Assembly: GCF_021245725.1 (NCBI RefSeq)
Contig: NZ_JAJGSX010000006.1
Location: 310,001 to 374,000 of the forward strand
DNA length: 64,000 bases
Source of the DNA: Pseudonocardia sp. TRM90224
GTDB taxonomy: Bacteria; Actinomycetota; Actinomycetes; Mycobacteriales; Pseudonocardiaceae
Reading direction: 5' to 3'
Part shown: positions 42,669 to 50,433 of the stretch, one piece after another
Layout: every line of letters starts with the position of its first letter
Position numbering within the stretch: position 1 is the first letter of the stretch
Program-made: the position numbers and the translations under genes
Notes under the pieces: generated by a model
What the model saw: only the letters and a program-made list of their open reading frames with translations
Database searches by the model: none
What the model was told of the DNA's origin: nothing

Positions 42669-43715
42669 GTGGAGGACGGGCCGGAACTGCAGTACACCCG
42701 CACCAGCGACGGTGTGACGATCGCCTACCAGGTGCTGGGCAGCGGGCCCGCGCTCGTCTGGCTCCCGTCGCTGGGCAACATGATGGCCCAGTGGCGGGTC
42801 CCCGAGCTGCGTACGGCCTACCTCGAGCTCGCCCGTTCGGTCCGGCTCGTGCTCTACGACGCCCGCGGGATGGGCAGCTCCGACCGCCGGGTCGACCTGC
42901 ATGATCTCGGGCTCGACGCCCACACGCGCGACCTGGAGGCCGTCGTCGACGCCGCCGGGCTCGAAGCGACGTCGCTGCTCGGCTACTACCACTCGTCGAC
43001 CACCGCGATGGCGTTCGCGGCGAAGCATCCGCACCGCGTGGAGCGGCTGGCGCTGTTCGGAGCGGCTGCCCGGATGCGGGACATGGTCGCGGCGGTGGAG
43101 AACCAGGCGCTGTTCTCGCTGCTCGACCAGGACTGGGACCTGTTCGTCGACACCGCCGCGCACGCCTGGCTGGGCTGGACGGCGGGGGAGTCGGGGCGGT
43201 TGATGGCGGAGTCGTTCCGGACGGCTGTCGCACCGGCCGTCGCCAAAGCGTGGCTGGAGGCGGCGCTGGAGATCGATGTCACCGCGCTGCTGCGGGACGT
43301 CCTGGCGCCCACGCTGGTGATCCACCGGCAGGGCGAGCGGCAGATCCCCGTCGAGGTGTCGCGGCGGCTGGCCGACGCGCTACCGCGCGGCCAGCTCGTC
43401 GAGCTCGACGGATCGTCGCCGACGTTGCTGTTGGGGGAGGCGCGCACCGACGTCGGGCTGCTGGCGCGGTACGTGACCACCGGGAAGATCAGTCGCCCGG
43501 CGGCCGCGCCGTCGCCGCCCGGCGAGCGCGTGACACCCCGTGAGCTGGACGTGCTGCGGCTGCTGGCCGCCGGCGACTCCAACACGGAGATCGCGCGGAC
43601 GCTGGGCATCACAGTGCACACCGTCGAGCGGCACACGACCAACCTCTACCGCAAGATCGGCGCCCGCGGCCGGGCCGACGCGGCCGCGTACGCGCTGCGC
43701 CGCGGCCTGGCCTGA
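42669..43715 (+). CDS. alpha/beta-hydrolase-like domain fused to a LuxR DNA-binding domain
   Basis: 348 residues from GTG 42669. Residues 1-265 follow an alpha/beta-hydrolase fold (VTIAYQVLGSGPALVWLPSL, then LVLYDARGMGSSDRR and VDAAGLEATSLLGYYHSSTT). The nucleophile elbow, normally GxSxG, reads GYYHSST here, so catalysis is doubtful. Residues 285-348 are a LuxR helix-turn-helix (VTPRELDVLRLLAAGDSNTE, then TVHTVERHTTNLYRKIG). The protein is likely a transcription regulator whose hydrolase-like part senses a small molecule. It heads a unit with the deazaflavin-type gene at 43787. Confidence 0.87.
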   Translation: MEDGPELQYTRTSDGVTIAYQVLGSGPALVWLPSLGNMMAQWRVPELRTAYLELARSVRLVLYDARGMGSSDRRVDLHDLGLDAHTRDLEAVVDAAGLEATSLLGYYHSSTTAMAFAAKHPHRVERLALFGAAARMRDMVAAVENQALFSLLDQDWDLFVDTAAHAWLGWTAGESGRLMAESFRTAVAPAVAKAWLEAALEIDVTALLRDVLAPTLVIHRQGERQIPVEVSRRLADALPRGQLVELDGSSPTLLLGEARTDVGLLARYVTTGKISRPAAAPSPPGERVTPRELDVLRLLAAGDSNTEIARTLGITVHTVERHTTNLYRKIGARGRADAAAYALRRGLA

Positions 43716-43786
43716 CGGAATTCCGTCATACGAGGCACCGGAGGCCGGGGATGTGCGGCACCTCCCCGCGGCCGACCATGGTCGGC

Positions 43787-44197
43787 ATGACGACAACAAC
43801 GCAGATCGCGCCGAGCAGCCGCTCGTGGTGGATGGCGAAGGTGACCAGCCCGATCGCGCTGGCGCTGGCGGGACGGCCGTTCGTCCCGCTTTGGGCGGTG
43901 GTGCACCACCGCGGCCGCAAGTCGGGTCGGGACCTGTCGGTACCGGTTGCGGTGATGACCACGAACGACGTCTTCGTGATCACGCTCCCGTTCGGGCCGG
44001 GCACGAACTGGGCGCGCAACGTGCTCGCCGCCGGCGGGTGCACGCTGCGGTGGAAGGGCGCCGACCACCTCGTGACCCGGCCGGAGTTGATCGGCGCCGA
44101 CGAGGCGAAGCGCTACTTCTCGAAGCTCCAGTGGTCGATCCAGGAGCGCATGTTCGGCGCGTCCGCCTTCCTCCGGCTCCAGCGCACCGCCGGCTGA
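43787..44197 (+). CDS. nitroreductase/deazaflavin-dependent (DDN-type) family protein
   Basis: 136 residues from ATG 43787; ATG 43751 or 43778 would add a short non-conserved lead. The conserved blocks are VPLWAVVHHRGRKSGRDLSVPVAV, FVITLPFGPGTNWARNVLAAGG and TLRWKGADHLVTRPELI, which match the F420-binding DDN family of Actinobacteria. Such enzymes reduce unsaturated or nitro compounds with F420H2. The last residues QRTAG precede the tandem-repeat region. Confidence 0.85.
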   Translation: MTTTTQIAPSSRSWWMAKVTSPIALALAGRPFVPLWAVVHHRGRKSGRDLSVPVAVMTTNDVFVITLPFGPGTNWARNVLAAGGCTLRWKGADHLVTRPELIGADEAKRYFSKLQWSIQERMFGASAFLRLQRTAG

Positions 44198-44255
44198 CCC
44201 GCTCCCCGACTCGCGCATTGCGTGGCCCCGACTCTCGGAGGTGGTGGGGCCCACC

Positions 44256-44494
44256 GAGACGTGGGACTCGCCTGCCGAGACGTGGGACTCGCCTGCCGAG
44301 ACGTGGGACTCGCCGGCCGAGACGTGGGACTCGCCGTGCCGGAGGTGTCGACTCACCGTGCCGGAGGTGTCGACTCGCCGTGCCGGAGGTGTCGACTCGC
44401 CGTGCCGGAGGTGTCGACTCGCCGTGCCGGAGGTGTCGACTCACCGTGCCGGAGGTGTCGACTCACCGTGCCGGAGGTGGCGACTCGCCGCTCC
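44256..44494. repeat. tandem 21/22-bp repeat array (11 units)
   Basis: Four units of GAGACGTGGGACTCGCCTGCC (44256-44340, the last one 22 bases) are followed by seven 22-bp units of GGAGGTGTCGACTCACCGTG plus CC (44341-44494), differing by A/G at one position and diverging in the last. The array fills the convergent gap of 370 bp between 44197 and 44568, which holds no gene. A related array lies at 61504-61607. Units touch without spacers, so it is not a CRISPR. Confidence 0.95.
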
Positions 44495-44567
44495 GGACCG
44501 CGCGACTCACCCGCCCGCCCACCTCCGACTCGCGCGCGGGGTGGCCCCGAGTCGCGTGGGCGGCGGG

Positions 44568-46373
44568 TCAGCCGTCCTGGGGCTTCATGCGGAAGTCGTA
44601 GCGGGCGGGGAGCGGTTCGTCGGGGCAGGCGGCCTCCCACAGCCGGTCGAGGCTGACCTCGCCTTCACGCAGGTCGTCGACCTCGATGCCGTCGCGCAGC
44701 AGCGCCGCCGCGCGATCCCGCTCACCCGCGGCGACGGCGGCAAGCGCTTCGCCCAGCCGGATCCGGCCCCGGGCTCGCACATCCACGGGTAGGGCGTCGA
44801 CGAGCCGCAGCGCCTCGGCCGGACGGTCCGCGGCCACCAGCGCGGCCATCGCCTCCACGGCCAGCTGCCATACGTCGGGCAGCGCGGTGTGGGCGGCGAC
44901 AACCAGGTCGGGGTCGCCGTCGAGCACTCCGAGCGCCCGCTGCGCCCACGGCGTGGCCTGCGCGGCGATCGAATTCCGGTAGTGCCGGCCCGCCGCCACG
45001 AGGTCGCCGTCGGCGTGCGCCATCACCCCGAGGTGGTAGCTCGTCGCCCACGATCGCGGCGCCGCAGCCGCCAGCAGCGAGCGCCAGCCCTCGCCCGTGA
45101 CGTAGGAGACCGGCGGGTCGGGTGGCAGCGCGCCGCCGGTGATCAGCGCCTCCCACGGGGCCTGGTCCGCCCCGAGGGTCGAGGCGGCGAAGGGCGTCCC
45201 GGCATCGGCCAGCGAGGGCTCACCGGCGTGCCGCCTGCGCAGCTCCTCCAACGCGCCCCAGCCGCTGCCGGTGCACAAGGACGGACCGACCGGGAGATCC
45301 GCGCTCGCCGTGAACGCCGCGAGCTGGTCGTCGAGATCATCGGTGGTGGCCGGTCCGTACGACTCCACCCACCGCCAGGTCGCCCCCGCGGGCATCGGCA
45401 CGTGCTCGTACTGCGTGCACGCGAGCCCGGCCTGGATCTCGCAGTACGGCTCGCCGGCCAGCCAGTCCTGCCACCGCCGCCCGCCCGTCGTGGCTCCCCA
45501 GCAGAAGAGCTTGCGGCCGCGCAGCAAAGCGGTCGAGCGCTGCACCAGCCCCGATCCGTCCGGCTCCCGCGCCTCGATCCACGGCTGCGGCTCGTCGTCG
45601 GCGATCTCGTAGAAGTAGTCGGCCGCGGCCGGCTCCTGTGCCGGGATCATGTCTCCTACCGGCACCCGTTCCAGCGCCCCGCTGTACGACGTCCGGTACG
45701 CGCTGGTGGCCGGCGCCCGCACGACCAGCGACGACGTCTCCGGGACCGCTGTGTTGGACCACCAGTACATCGGGACGACAGCCGGGTTGGGGTTGGTGAT
45801 CCCGACCCCGACGAACAGCGCAGGCGACCCGGCCGGGAGCCACGCGTCGACGTGGAAGACGACCCCGCGCATCCGCTCGTACTCCCACATCCGCAGCACC
45901 TGCGTGCCGTCCGGCCGTTCGAGCGCAGCGGCGTGCAGCGGGTCGCAGGTCAGCGGGCTGTGGCCGCGGGTCCCGATGTTCCACTCGACACCCCCGGCGA
46001 ACCACGCGCCGCGCAGCCCGAGGTTGGCCGGCTGGAGCACGTCCGGGCGGTGCAGCAGCTCCCGTCCGGCGTCGAGGTCGACGAGCGACCACAGCCGGCC
46101 GCCGAGCGTCGGCAGGAACGTCGCCCGCAGCCGCTCGTTCGCCAGCTCGACGGCCGGCACGCCGGTCGGGACGGGCGCGCGACCGTAGCCGTCCTGCAGC
46201 AGGTACGGCAGCACCGTGCGCACGCGCCCGTACTCCGCTCCCCGGCGGACCGCCGGCGAGGCCTCGGTGAGGTCGAGCGCGTACGGCGGGTCGAGCATCC
46301 CCGCGACCGGCGGCATCGGGTTGACCGGCCCCACCGCCGCCATCCGCAGATCGAATGTGCGCAGGTCTGGCAC
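44568..46373 (-). CDS. DUF5107 domain protein with C-terminal helical repeats
   Basis: 601 residues from GTG 46373, with GGGGA upstream; the frame to 47024 is only shadow. Residues 40-330 form the galactose-mutarotase-like DUF5107 fold (LRATFLPTLGGRLWSLVDLD, FAGGVEWNIGTRGHSP, LQVLRMWEYERMRGVVFHVD). The C-terminal part (about 400-600) has alanine-rich helical pairs such as ATSYHLGVMAHADGDLVAAGRHYRNSI, like TPR units. DUF5107 proteins act on or sense sugars; no catalytic residue can be assigned. The tandem-repeat region follows on the 3' side. Confidence 0.87.
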   Translation of the reverse strand: MPDLRTFDLRMAAVGPVNPMPPVAGMLDPPYALDLTEASPAVRRGAEYGRVRTVLPYLLQDGYGRAPVPTGVPAVELANERLRATFLPTLGGRLWSLVDLDAGRELLHRPDVLQPANLGLRGAWFAGGVEWNIGTRGHSPLTCDPLHAAALERPDGTQVLRMWEYERMRGVVFHVDAWLPAGSPALFVGVGITNPNPAVVPMYWWSNTAVPETSSLVVRAPATSAYRTSYSGALERVPVGDMIPAQEPAAADYFYEIADDEPQPWIEAREPDGSGLVQRSTALLRGRKLFCWGATTGGRRWQDWLAGEPYCEIQAGLACTQYEHVPMPAGATWRWVESYGPATTDDLDDQLAAFTASADLPVGPSLCTGSGWGALEELRRRHAGEPSLADAGTPFAASTLGADQAPWEALITGGALPPDPPVSYVTGEGWRSLLAAAAPRSWATSYHLGVMAHADGDLVAAGRHYRNSIAAQATPWAQRALGVLDGDPDLVVAAHTALPDVWQLAVEAMAALVAADRPAEALRLVDALPVDVRARGRIRLGEALAAVAAGERDRAAALLRDGIEVDDLREGEVSLDRLWEAACPDEPLPARYDFRMKPQDG

Positions 46374-46381
46374 GGGTCCCC

Positions 46382-47578
46382 TTACTTGTCGTCGAGCGCC
46401 GACATGGTCTGCCACTGCTCCCACGGGATCGCCCAGTCGTAGACGTCGCCGTCGGCGCGGGTCATCGGCACCGTGCTGCCGGTGACCTCGACCGGGTCGC
46501 CGTAGATCGCGGTGTCGTAGTACGCCCGTGCGTTGGCGGTCGAGAGGTTGACGCACCCGTGCGTGACGTTGCTGCGGCCCTGCGCCCAACCCGACGCCGG
46601 GTTGGCGTGGATGAACTCGCCGTTGTTGGAGATCCGCACGGCCCAGTGCATCAGCACGTTCTCGTAGTCGAACGTGGGGTTGGTCATCAGGACCGACGGG
46701 GACTTGCTCATCACGATGTGGGTGCCGTTGCGGGTGACCCGCCGGGCGTCCGCCTCCAGCCCGTAGCTCGCGGGGAGGTCGCTGACCACCTGGCCGTCGC
46801 GCACCACGACCATGCGGTGCGAGGTGACATCGGCCTTCACGATCTGCGAGCGCCCGATGCTGAACGTCGTCCCGAGGTCGTTGGAGCCGAAGCCGGCCGC
46901 CCCGAGGTCGACCCCGCGGGTGTCGGCCATGACGGTCACGGTGGTGCCGGCGGGCCAGTACGTCGCAGGCCGCCAATGCACCCGCGAGCCGGTCTCCCAG
47001 TCGTTGTCGGGCAGCCATCCCCACGAGCCGGTGACGGGCACCGAGGTCTGCACTGCCAGCGCCTTCTCGGCCGCGGCGCGGTCCGCCTCCGGGATGCGCC
47101 GGTCGAACCGGATCTCGATGGGCGCCGCGACACCGACGACGTCCCCGTCGCCGATGTTGGACGTGGCCTTGACCAGGCGTTTCGGGGCGACCGTCGTGAA
47201 CGTGCTGGAGATCGGCTGCGGGCCGGTCTCGCCGATCCCGGTGGCGGTGAGGCGGTAGGTGGTGCCGAACGCGGGCTTCTGCGTCGCGAGCCAGGTCTGC
47301 CCGTCGGTGGAGAGGCCGCCGGGCAGTACCTTCCCGTCCTCGGACGTGACGGCGACGTCGGCGAGCGTCCCGCCCATGACGTCGACCCGGATGGGCTCGG
47401 CCGGGACGACCCCGGTGCTCGCGTCAGCGGGGCTGATGGCCACCCGCAGCTCGACCGGCGGCGGGACGAACGCGGCGTTGTGCGCGTCCATCTCGGAGAC
47501 GACGACCAGCGCGGCGCCGGTGCCGATCAGCACCGTCGCCACCACCCAGGGCAACCAACCCCGACCTCGCCTGATCAC
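46382..47578 (-). CDS. L,D-transpeptidase (Ldt, mycobacterial LdtMt2-like)
   Basis: 398 residues from GTG 47578, preceded by GGGGGCAGG. A single N-terminal membrane anchor (LPWVVATVLIGTGAALVVV) is followed by two Ig-like domains (PVELRVAISPADASTGVVPAE; FTTVAPKRLVKATSNIGDG). The YkuD catalytic domain carries His in EFIHANPASGWAQG and the nucleophile Cys in NVTHGCVNLS. It forms 3-3 cross-links in peptidoglycan at the cell surface, resisting beta-lactams that target D,D-enzymes. It is on the same strand as the DUF5107 gene, eight bases upstream of it, so they may share a transcript. Confidence 0.93.
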   Translation of the reverse strand: MIRRGRGWLPWVVATVLIGTGAALVVVSEMDAHNAAFVPPPVELRVAISPADASTGVVPAEPIRVDVMGGTLADVAVTSEDGKVLPGGLSTDGQTWLATQKPAFGTTYRLTATGIGETGPQPISSTFTTVAPKRLVKATSNIGDGDVVGVAAPIEIRFDRRIPEADRAAAEKALAVQTSVPVTGSWGWLPDNDWETGSRVHWRPATYWPAGTTVTVMADTRGVDLGAAGFGSNDLGTTFSIGRSQIVKADVTSHRMVVVRDGQVVSDLPASYGLEADARRVTRNGTHIVMSKSPSVLMTNPTFDYENVLMHWAVRISNNGEFIHANPASGWAQGRSNVTHGCVNLSTANARAYYDTAIYGDPVEVTGSTVPMTRADGDVYDWAIPWEQWQTMSALDDK

Positions 47579-47701
47579 CCTGCCCCCGTACCGACGTGCC
47601 CAACTGGGATGACAATCCAGCACCCGGCCACCGTTCTGTGTCCGGCTCGCGCCGCGAGGGCCGGGAATTCACCCGATCTCCGCAGTCAAGGATGTTTGCG
47701 G

Positions 47702-48412
47702 TCAGCCTGGAGAGGGCATCAGCGGCTGCTCTCCGGCCGCCAGTCGCTCGCCGCGACGGACGATCTCGCGGTGCCATTCGCCGGGGATCACGCCGAACCG
47801 GCCGGCGTCGATCGCCGCGAGCGCCTCGGCGGCGATGTCGGCCGGGTCCTCGCCGTCCTGCGACATACCGGTGCGCACGAGAGCGGGAGCGAGCATCGTC
47901 ACCCCGACGGGTGTGTCGGCCAGCCCGAGCGCCGCCTGCTCCGCGACGGCGACCACCGCGTGCTTCGACGCCGCGTACGCGCCACCGACCGGGAACGTCG
48001 CCAGCCCGGCGAGCGACGCCGTGATGAGGATGTGGGCGGGCTGCCCGCTCGCGAGCAGGCGCGGGACGAACGTGCGCAGGCCGTTCACCACGCCGCCGAC
48101 GTTCACGGCGAACACGCGGTCCCAGTCGGCCGCGCCGACCTCCCACGGCAGCCCGACGTCCGCGCCGACGATCCCGGCGTTCAGGCAGACCAGCTGCACG
48201 TCGCCGGCCGCGGCGCCGAGCGCCTCGACCGCCGCGGGGTCGCTAACGTCGGTGCGGACGGCCGTGCCTTGCAGCTCGGCAGCAGCCGCGCCGAGCGCGG
48301 ACTCGTCGACGTCGGCCAGCACTACGTCGGCACCACCGGCCCGCAGTGCGGTGGCGAGCGCGCGGCCGATGCCGCCCGCCGCACCGGTGACGACGGCTCT
48401 GGTGACGTTCAC
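47702..48412 (-). CDS. short-chain dehydrogenase/reductase
   Basis: 236 residues from GTG 48412. Cofactor motif VTGAAGGIGRALATALRAGG, the acidic DVDES after strand 2 favouring NAD, LNAGIVGAD as the NNAG equivalent, Ser in ILITASLAG and YxxxK in AYAASKHAVV. The loop between strand 4 and helix 4 contains VGLPWEVGAADWDRVFAVNV. The substrate is not evident. It is divergent from the CopD/CtaG gene (90 bp). Confidence 0.88.
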   Translation of the reverse strand: MNVTRAVVTGAAGGIGRALATALRAGGADVVLADVDESALGAAAAELQGTAVRTDVSDPAAVEALGAAAGDVQLVCLNAGIVGADVGLPWEVGAADWDRVFAVNVGGVVNGLRTFVPRLLASGQPAHILITASLAGLATFPVGGAYAASKHAVVAVAEQAALGLADTPVGVTMLAPALVRTGMSQDGEDPADIAAEALAAIDAGRFGVIPGEWHREIVRRGERLAAGEQPLMPSPG

Positions 48413-48502
48413 TTACGTCCCTTTCGTCCGGTGTGTCGACAGTCTGGTCGATCAAGGTCGGCTTCAGGGAACCACGAGAGGGCGCATCACGACCACCTCC
48501 GT

Positions 48503-50368
48503 GTGAATCGTGCATGGCTGATCACCGCGCTCTCCGCATCAGCGCTGGTCGCGGCCGCGGTGGCGGTGCCGGACAGCGGGCTCTACGAGCGGGTCGGCAT
48601 CCCGGTCGCGCCGGAGGCGCTGCGCGGGCTGCTCGCGGCGAACCGGACGGTCGCGCAGCTCAGCGCGGCGCTGACCGCGGGCGTCCTGCTCTACGCCGTG
48701 GTGTTCGCGCCGCACCAGCGCTCCGGCGTGCTGGACGTCGACGGCTACCGCGCCGTGCGGTTGGCGCGGTGGACGGCCGCCGTCGGCGCGGTTGCAGCGC
48801 TCGGGCAGGCCGTGCTCGTCGCGGCCGACCTGACCGGCAGCGCCGTCACCGACGTGCTCGGCGTGGCCGGGCTGATCGGGGAGTACGCGGCGCTGGAGGA
48901 GCCGGTCGGGTGGCTGGTCACCGCCGCTGCGCTGCTGGTGGTGGCGGCGGGCTGCTGCGCGACGGTGCGGTGGCGCCCCGTTGCCGCGCTCGCCGTGCTG
49001 GCCGCGCTGGCGATGACGGCGCCGAATGCGGCTAGCTGGTCGATCGCGGGCGCCGACCACGACTGGGGCACCGACGCCTCGGTCGTGCGGACCGTCGCCG
49101 CGGTCGTGTGGACCGGGACGCTGCTCGTCCCGCTCGTGCTGCGGCCCTACGCGCCGCGGCGGCGGGCAGTGCTGCTGGCGCTGTGCGGTGCGGCGTGGGT
49201 CGCGGGCACCGTCGTGTTCTGGTTCGTGCAGACCGGCGGCACGCCCGCGCTGGACACGCCGTGGGGGCTGCTGCTGGCCGCGCAGCTCGTGGTGGCCTGC
49301 GCCGTCGCGGCGTGCTGGCGGTCGCCGCGGCTCGCGCTGGCCGGGTCGTTGCTGGTCACGGCGCTCTCGGCGGCGCAGGCGAACGCCGTGCCGCCGCGGA
49401 TGTACGGGCCGCCCGACACCATCGGGCAGGCCCTCATCGGGTTCGACGTCGCCGGCCCGGCCACGGCGGCCCGGCTGCTGCTCGACTGGCGGCCCAACCT
49501 GGTGTTCTGCACGATCGCCGGGATCGCCGTCGGGCTGTACCTGCACGGCGTGCGGGTGCTGCGGCGCCGCGGCGACGCCTGGCCGGTCGGGCGGACCACG
49601 GTGTGGGTGCTGGGCTGGCTGATCGTCCTGCTCGCCACGTCGTCGGGGCTCGGGCGGTACGGGTCCGCCCAGTTCAGCGTGCACATGATCGGCCACATGA
49701 TGATCGGGATGCTCGCGCCCGTGCTGCTCGCGCTCGGCGGCGCGGTGACGCTCGCGCTGCGCGCGCTGGCGCCGTCCCGGCAGGGGAGCGGCCCGCGGGA
49801 GTGGATCGTCGCCGCGCTCGCCTCGCCGCTCGCGCGGTTCGCGACCCACCCGGTGCCGGCCATGATCGTGTTCGTCGGGTCGTTCTACGTGCTCTACTTC
49901 ACCCCGATCTTCGACACGACCTTGCGCTACCACTGGGCGCACCAGCTGATGTTCGTGCACATCCTGGCCGTCGGGTACGTGTTCTTCTGGCCGCTGATCG
50001 GGGTCGACAGGGCGCCGGTGCGGCTGCCGTCGATCGGCCGGCTCGCGGTGCTGCTGGCGTCCATGCCGTTCCACGCGTTCTTCGGCGTCGCGCTGATGAG
50101 CGCCGACTCCGTGCTCGGCTCCGACTTCTACCGCTCGATCGCGCTGCCCGGCCTGCACCTGCTCACCGACCAGCGGATCGGCGGCGGGATCGCGTGGGCG
50201 ACCGGTGAGCTGCCGATGCTCGTCGTCGTCATCGTGCTGCTGGTGCAGTGGTCGCGGGAGGACGCGCGCGACGCCGCACGCCACGACCGCAAGGCCGACC
50301 GCGACGGCGACGCCGACCTGACGGCCTACAACGCGATGCTCGCCGATCTGGCCCGCACCCGCGCGTAA
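48503..50368 (+). CDS. CopD-type copper protein fused to CtaG (cytochrome-oxidase assembly factor)
   Basis: 621 residues from GTG 48503, about 14 membrane spans. The N-terminal half is CopD-like, with RTVAQLSAALTAGVLLYAVV and the conserved His-Asp pair in AGADHDWGTDASVVRT. The C-terminal half is CtaG (DUF1404-like), with SVHMIGHMMIGMLAPVLLALGG, ATHPVPAMIVFVGSFYVLYF, HWAHQLMFVHILAVGYVFFWP and PFHAFFGVALMS. The many His and Met residues fit a copper-handling role in loading cytochrome c oxidase. Mycobacteria encode similar fused proteins. It is convergent with the copper ATPase across a shared repeat. Confidence 0.92.
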   Translation: MNRAWLITALSASALVAAAVAVPDSGLYERVGIPVAPEALRGLLAANRTVAQLSAALTAGVLLYAVVFAPHQRSGVLDVDGYRAVRLARWTAAVGAVAALGQAVLVAADLTGSAVTDVLGVAGLIGEYAALEEPVGWLVTAAALLVVAAGCCATVRWRPVAALAVLAALAMTAPNAASWSIAGADHDWGTDASVVRTVAAVVWTGTLLVPLVLRPYAPRRRAVLLALCGAAWVAGTVVFWFVQTGGTPALDTPWGLLLAAQLVVACAVAACWRSPRLALAGSLLVTALSAAQANAVPPRMYGPPDTIGQALIGFDVAGPATAARLLLDWRPNLVFCTIAGIAVGLYLHGVRVLRRRGDAWPVGRTTVWVLGWLIVLLATSSGLGRYGSAQFSVHMIGHMMIGMLAPVLLALGGAVTLALRALAPSRQGSGPREWIVAALASPLARFATHPVPAMIVFVGSFYVLYFTPIFDTTLRYHWAHQLMFVHILAVGYVFFWPLIGVDRAPVRLPSIGRLAVLLASMPFHAFFGVALMSADSVLGSDFYRSIALPGLHLLTDQRIGGGIAWATGELPMLVVVIVLLVQWSREDARDAARHDRKADRDGDADLTAYNAMLADLARTRA

Positions 50369-50433
50369 CCGTCGACAACGACGTCATGGCTGTTTGTGAG
50401 CGCTAACAACAGCAAGAACGTCGTTGTCGACGG
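50369..50433. repeat. inverted repeat, GTCGACAACGACGTT family, copy 2
   Basis: Left arm CCGTCGACAACGACGT (50369-50384), right arm ACGTCGTTGTCGACGG ending at 50433, with an imperfect middle. It lies at the convergent end of the CopD/CtaG and copper-ATPase genes. The stop codon of the latter (50384-50386) is inside it, so the C-terminal residues VDNDVLAVVSAHKQP come from the repeat. Confidence 0.9.

Noticed and set aside
44256-44494. A CRISPR array
   Set aside because: Units follow each other without unique spacers and no cas genes are nearby; it is a tandem repeat.
46355-50368. A plus-strand frame of over 1,300 codons across the L,D-transpeptidase, SDR and CopD/CtaG region
   Set aside because: Only the part from 48503 encodes a real protein (CopD/CtaG). 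The rest is antisense to genes with clear families and has Arg/Val/Gly-rich shadow composition.
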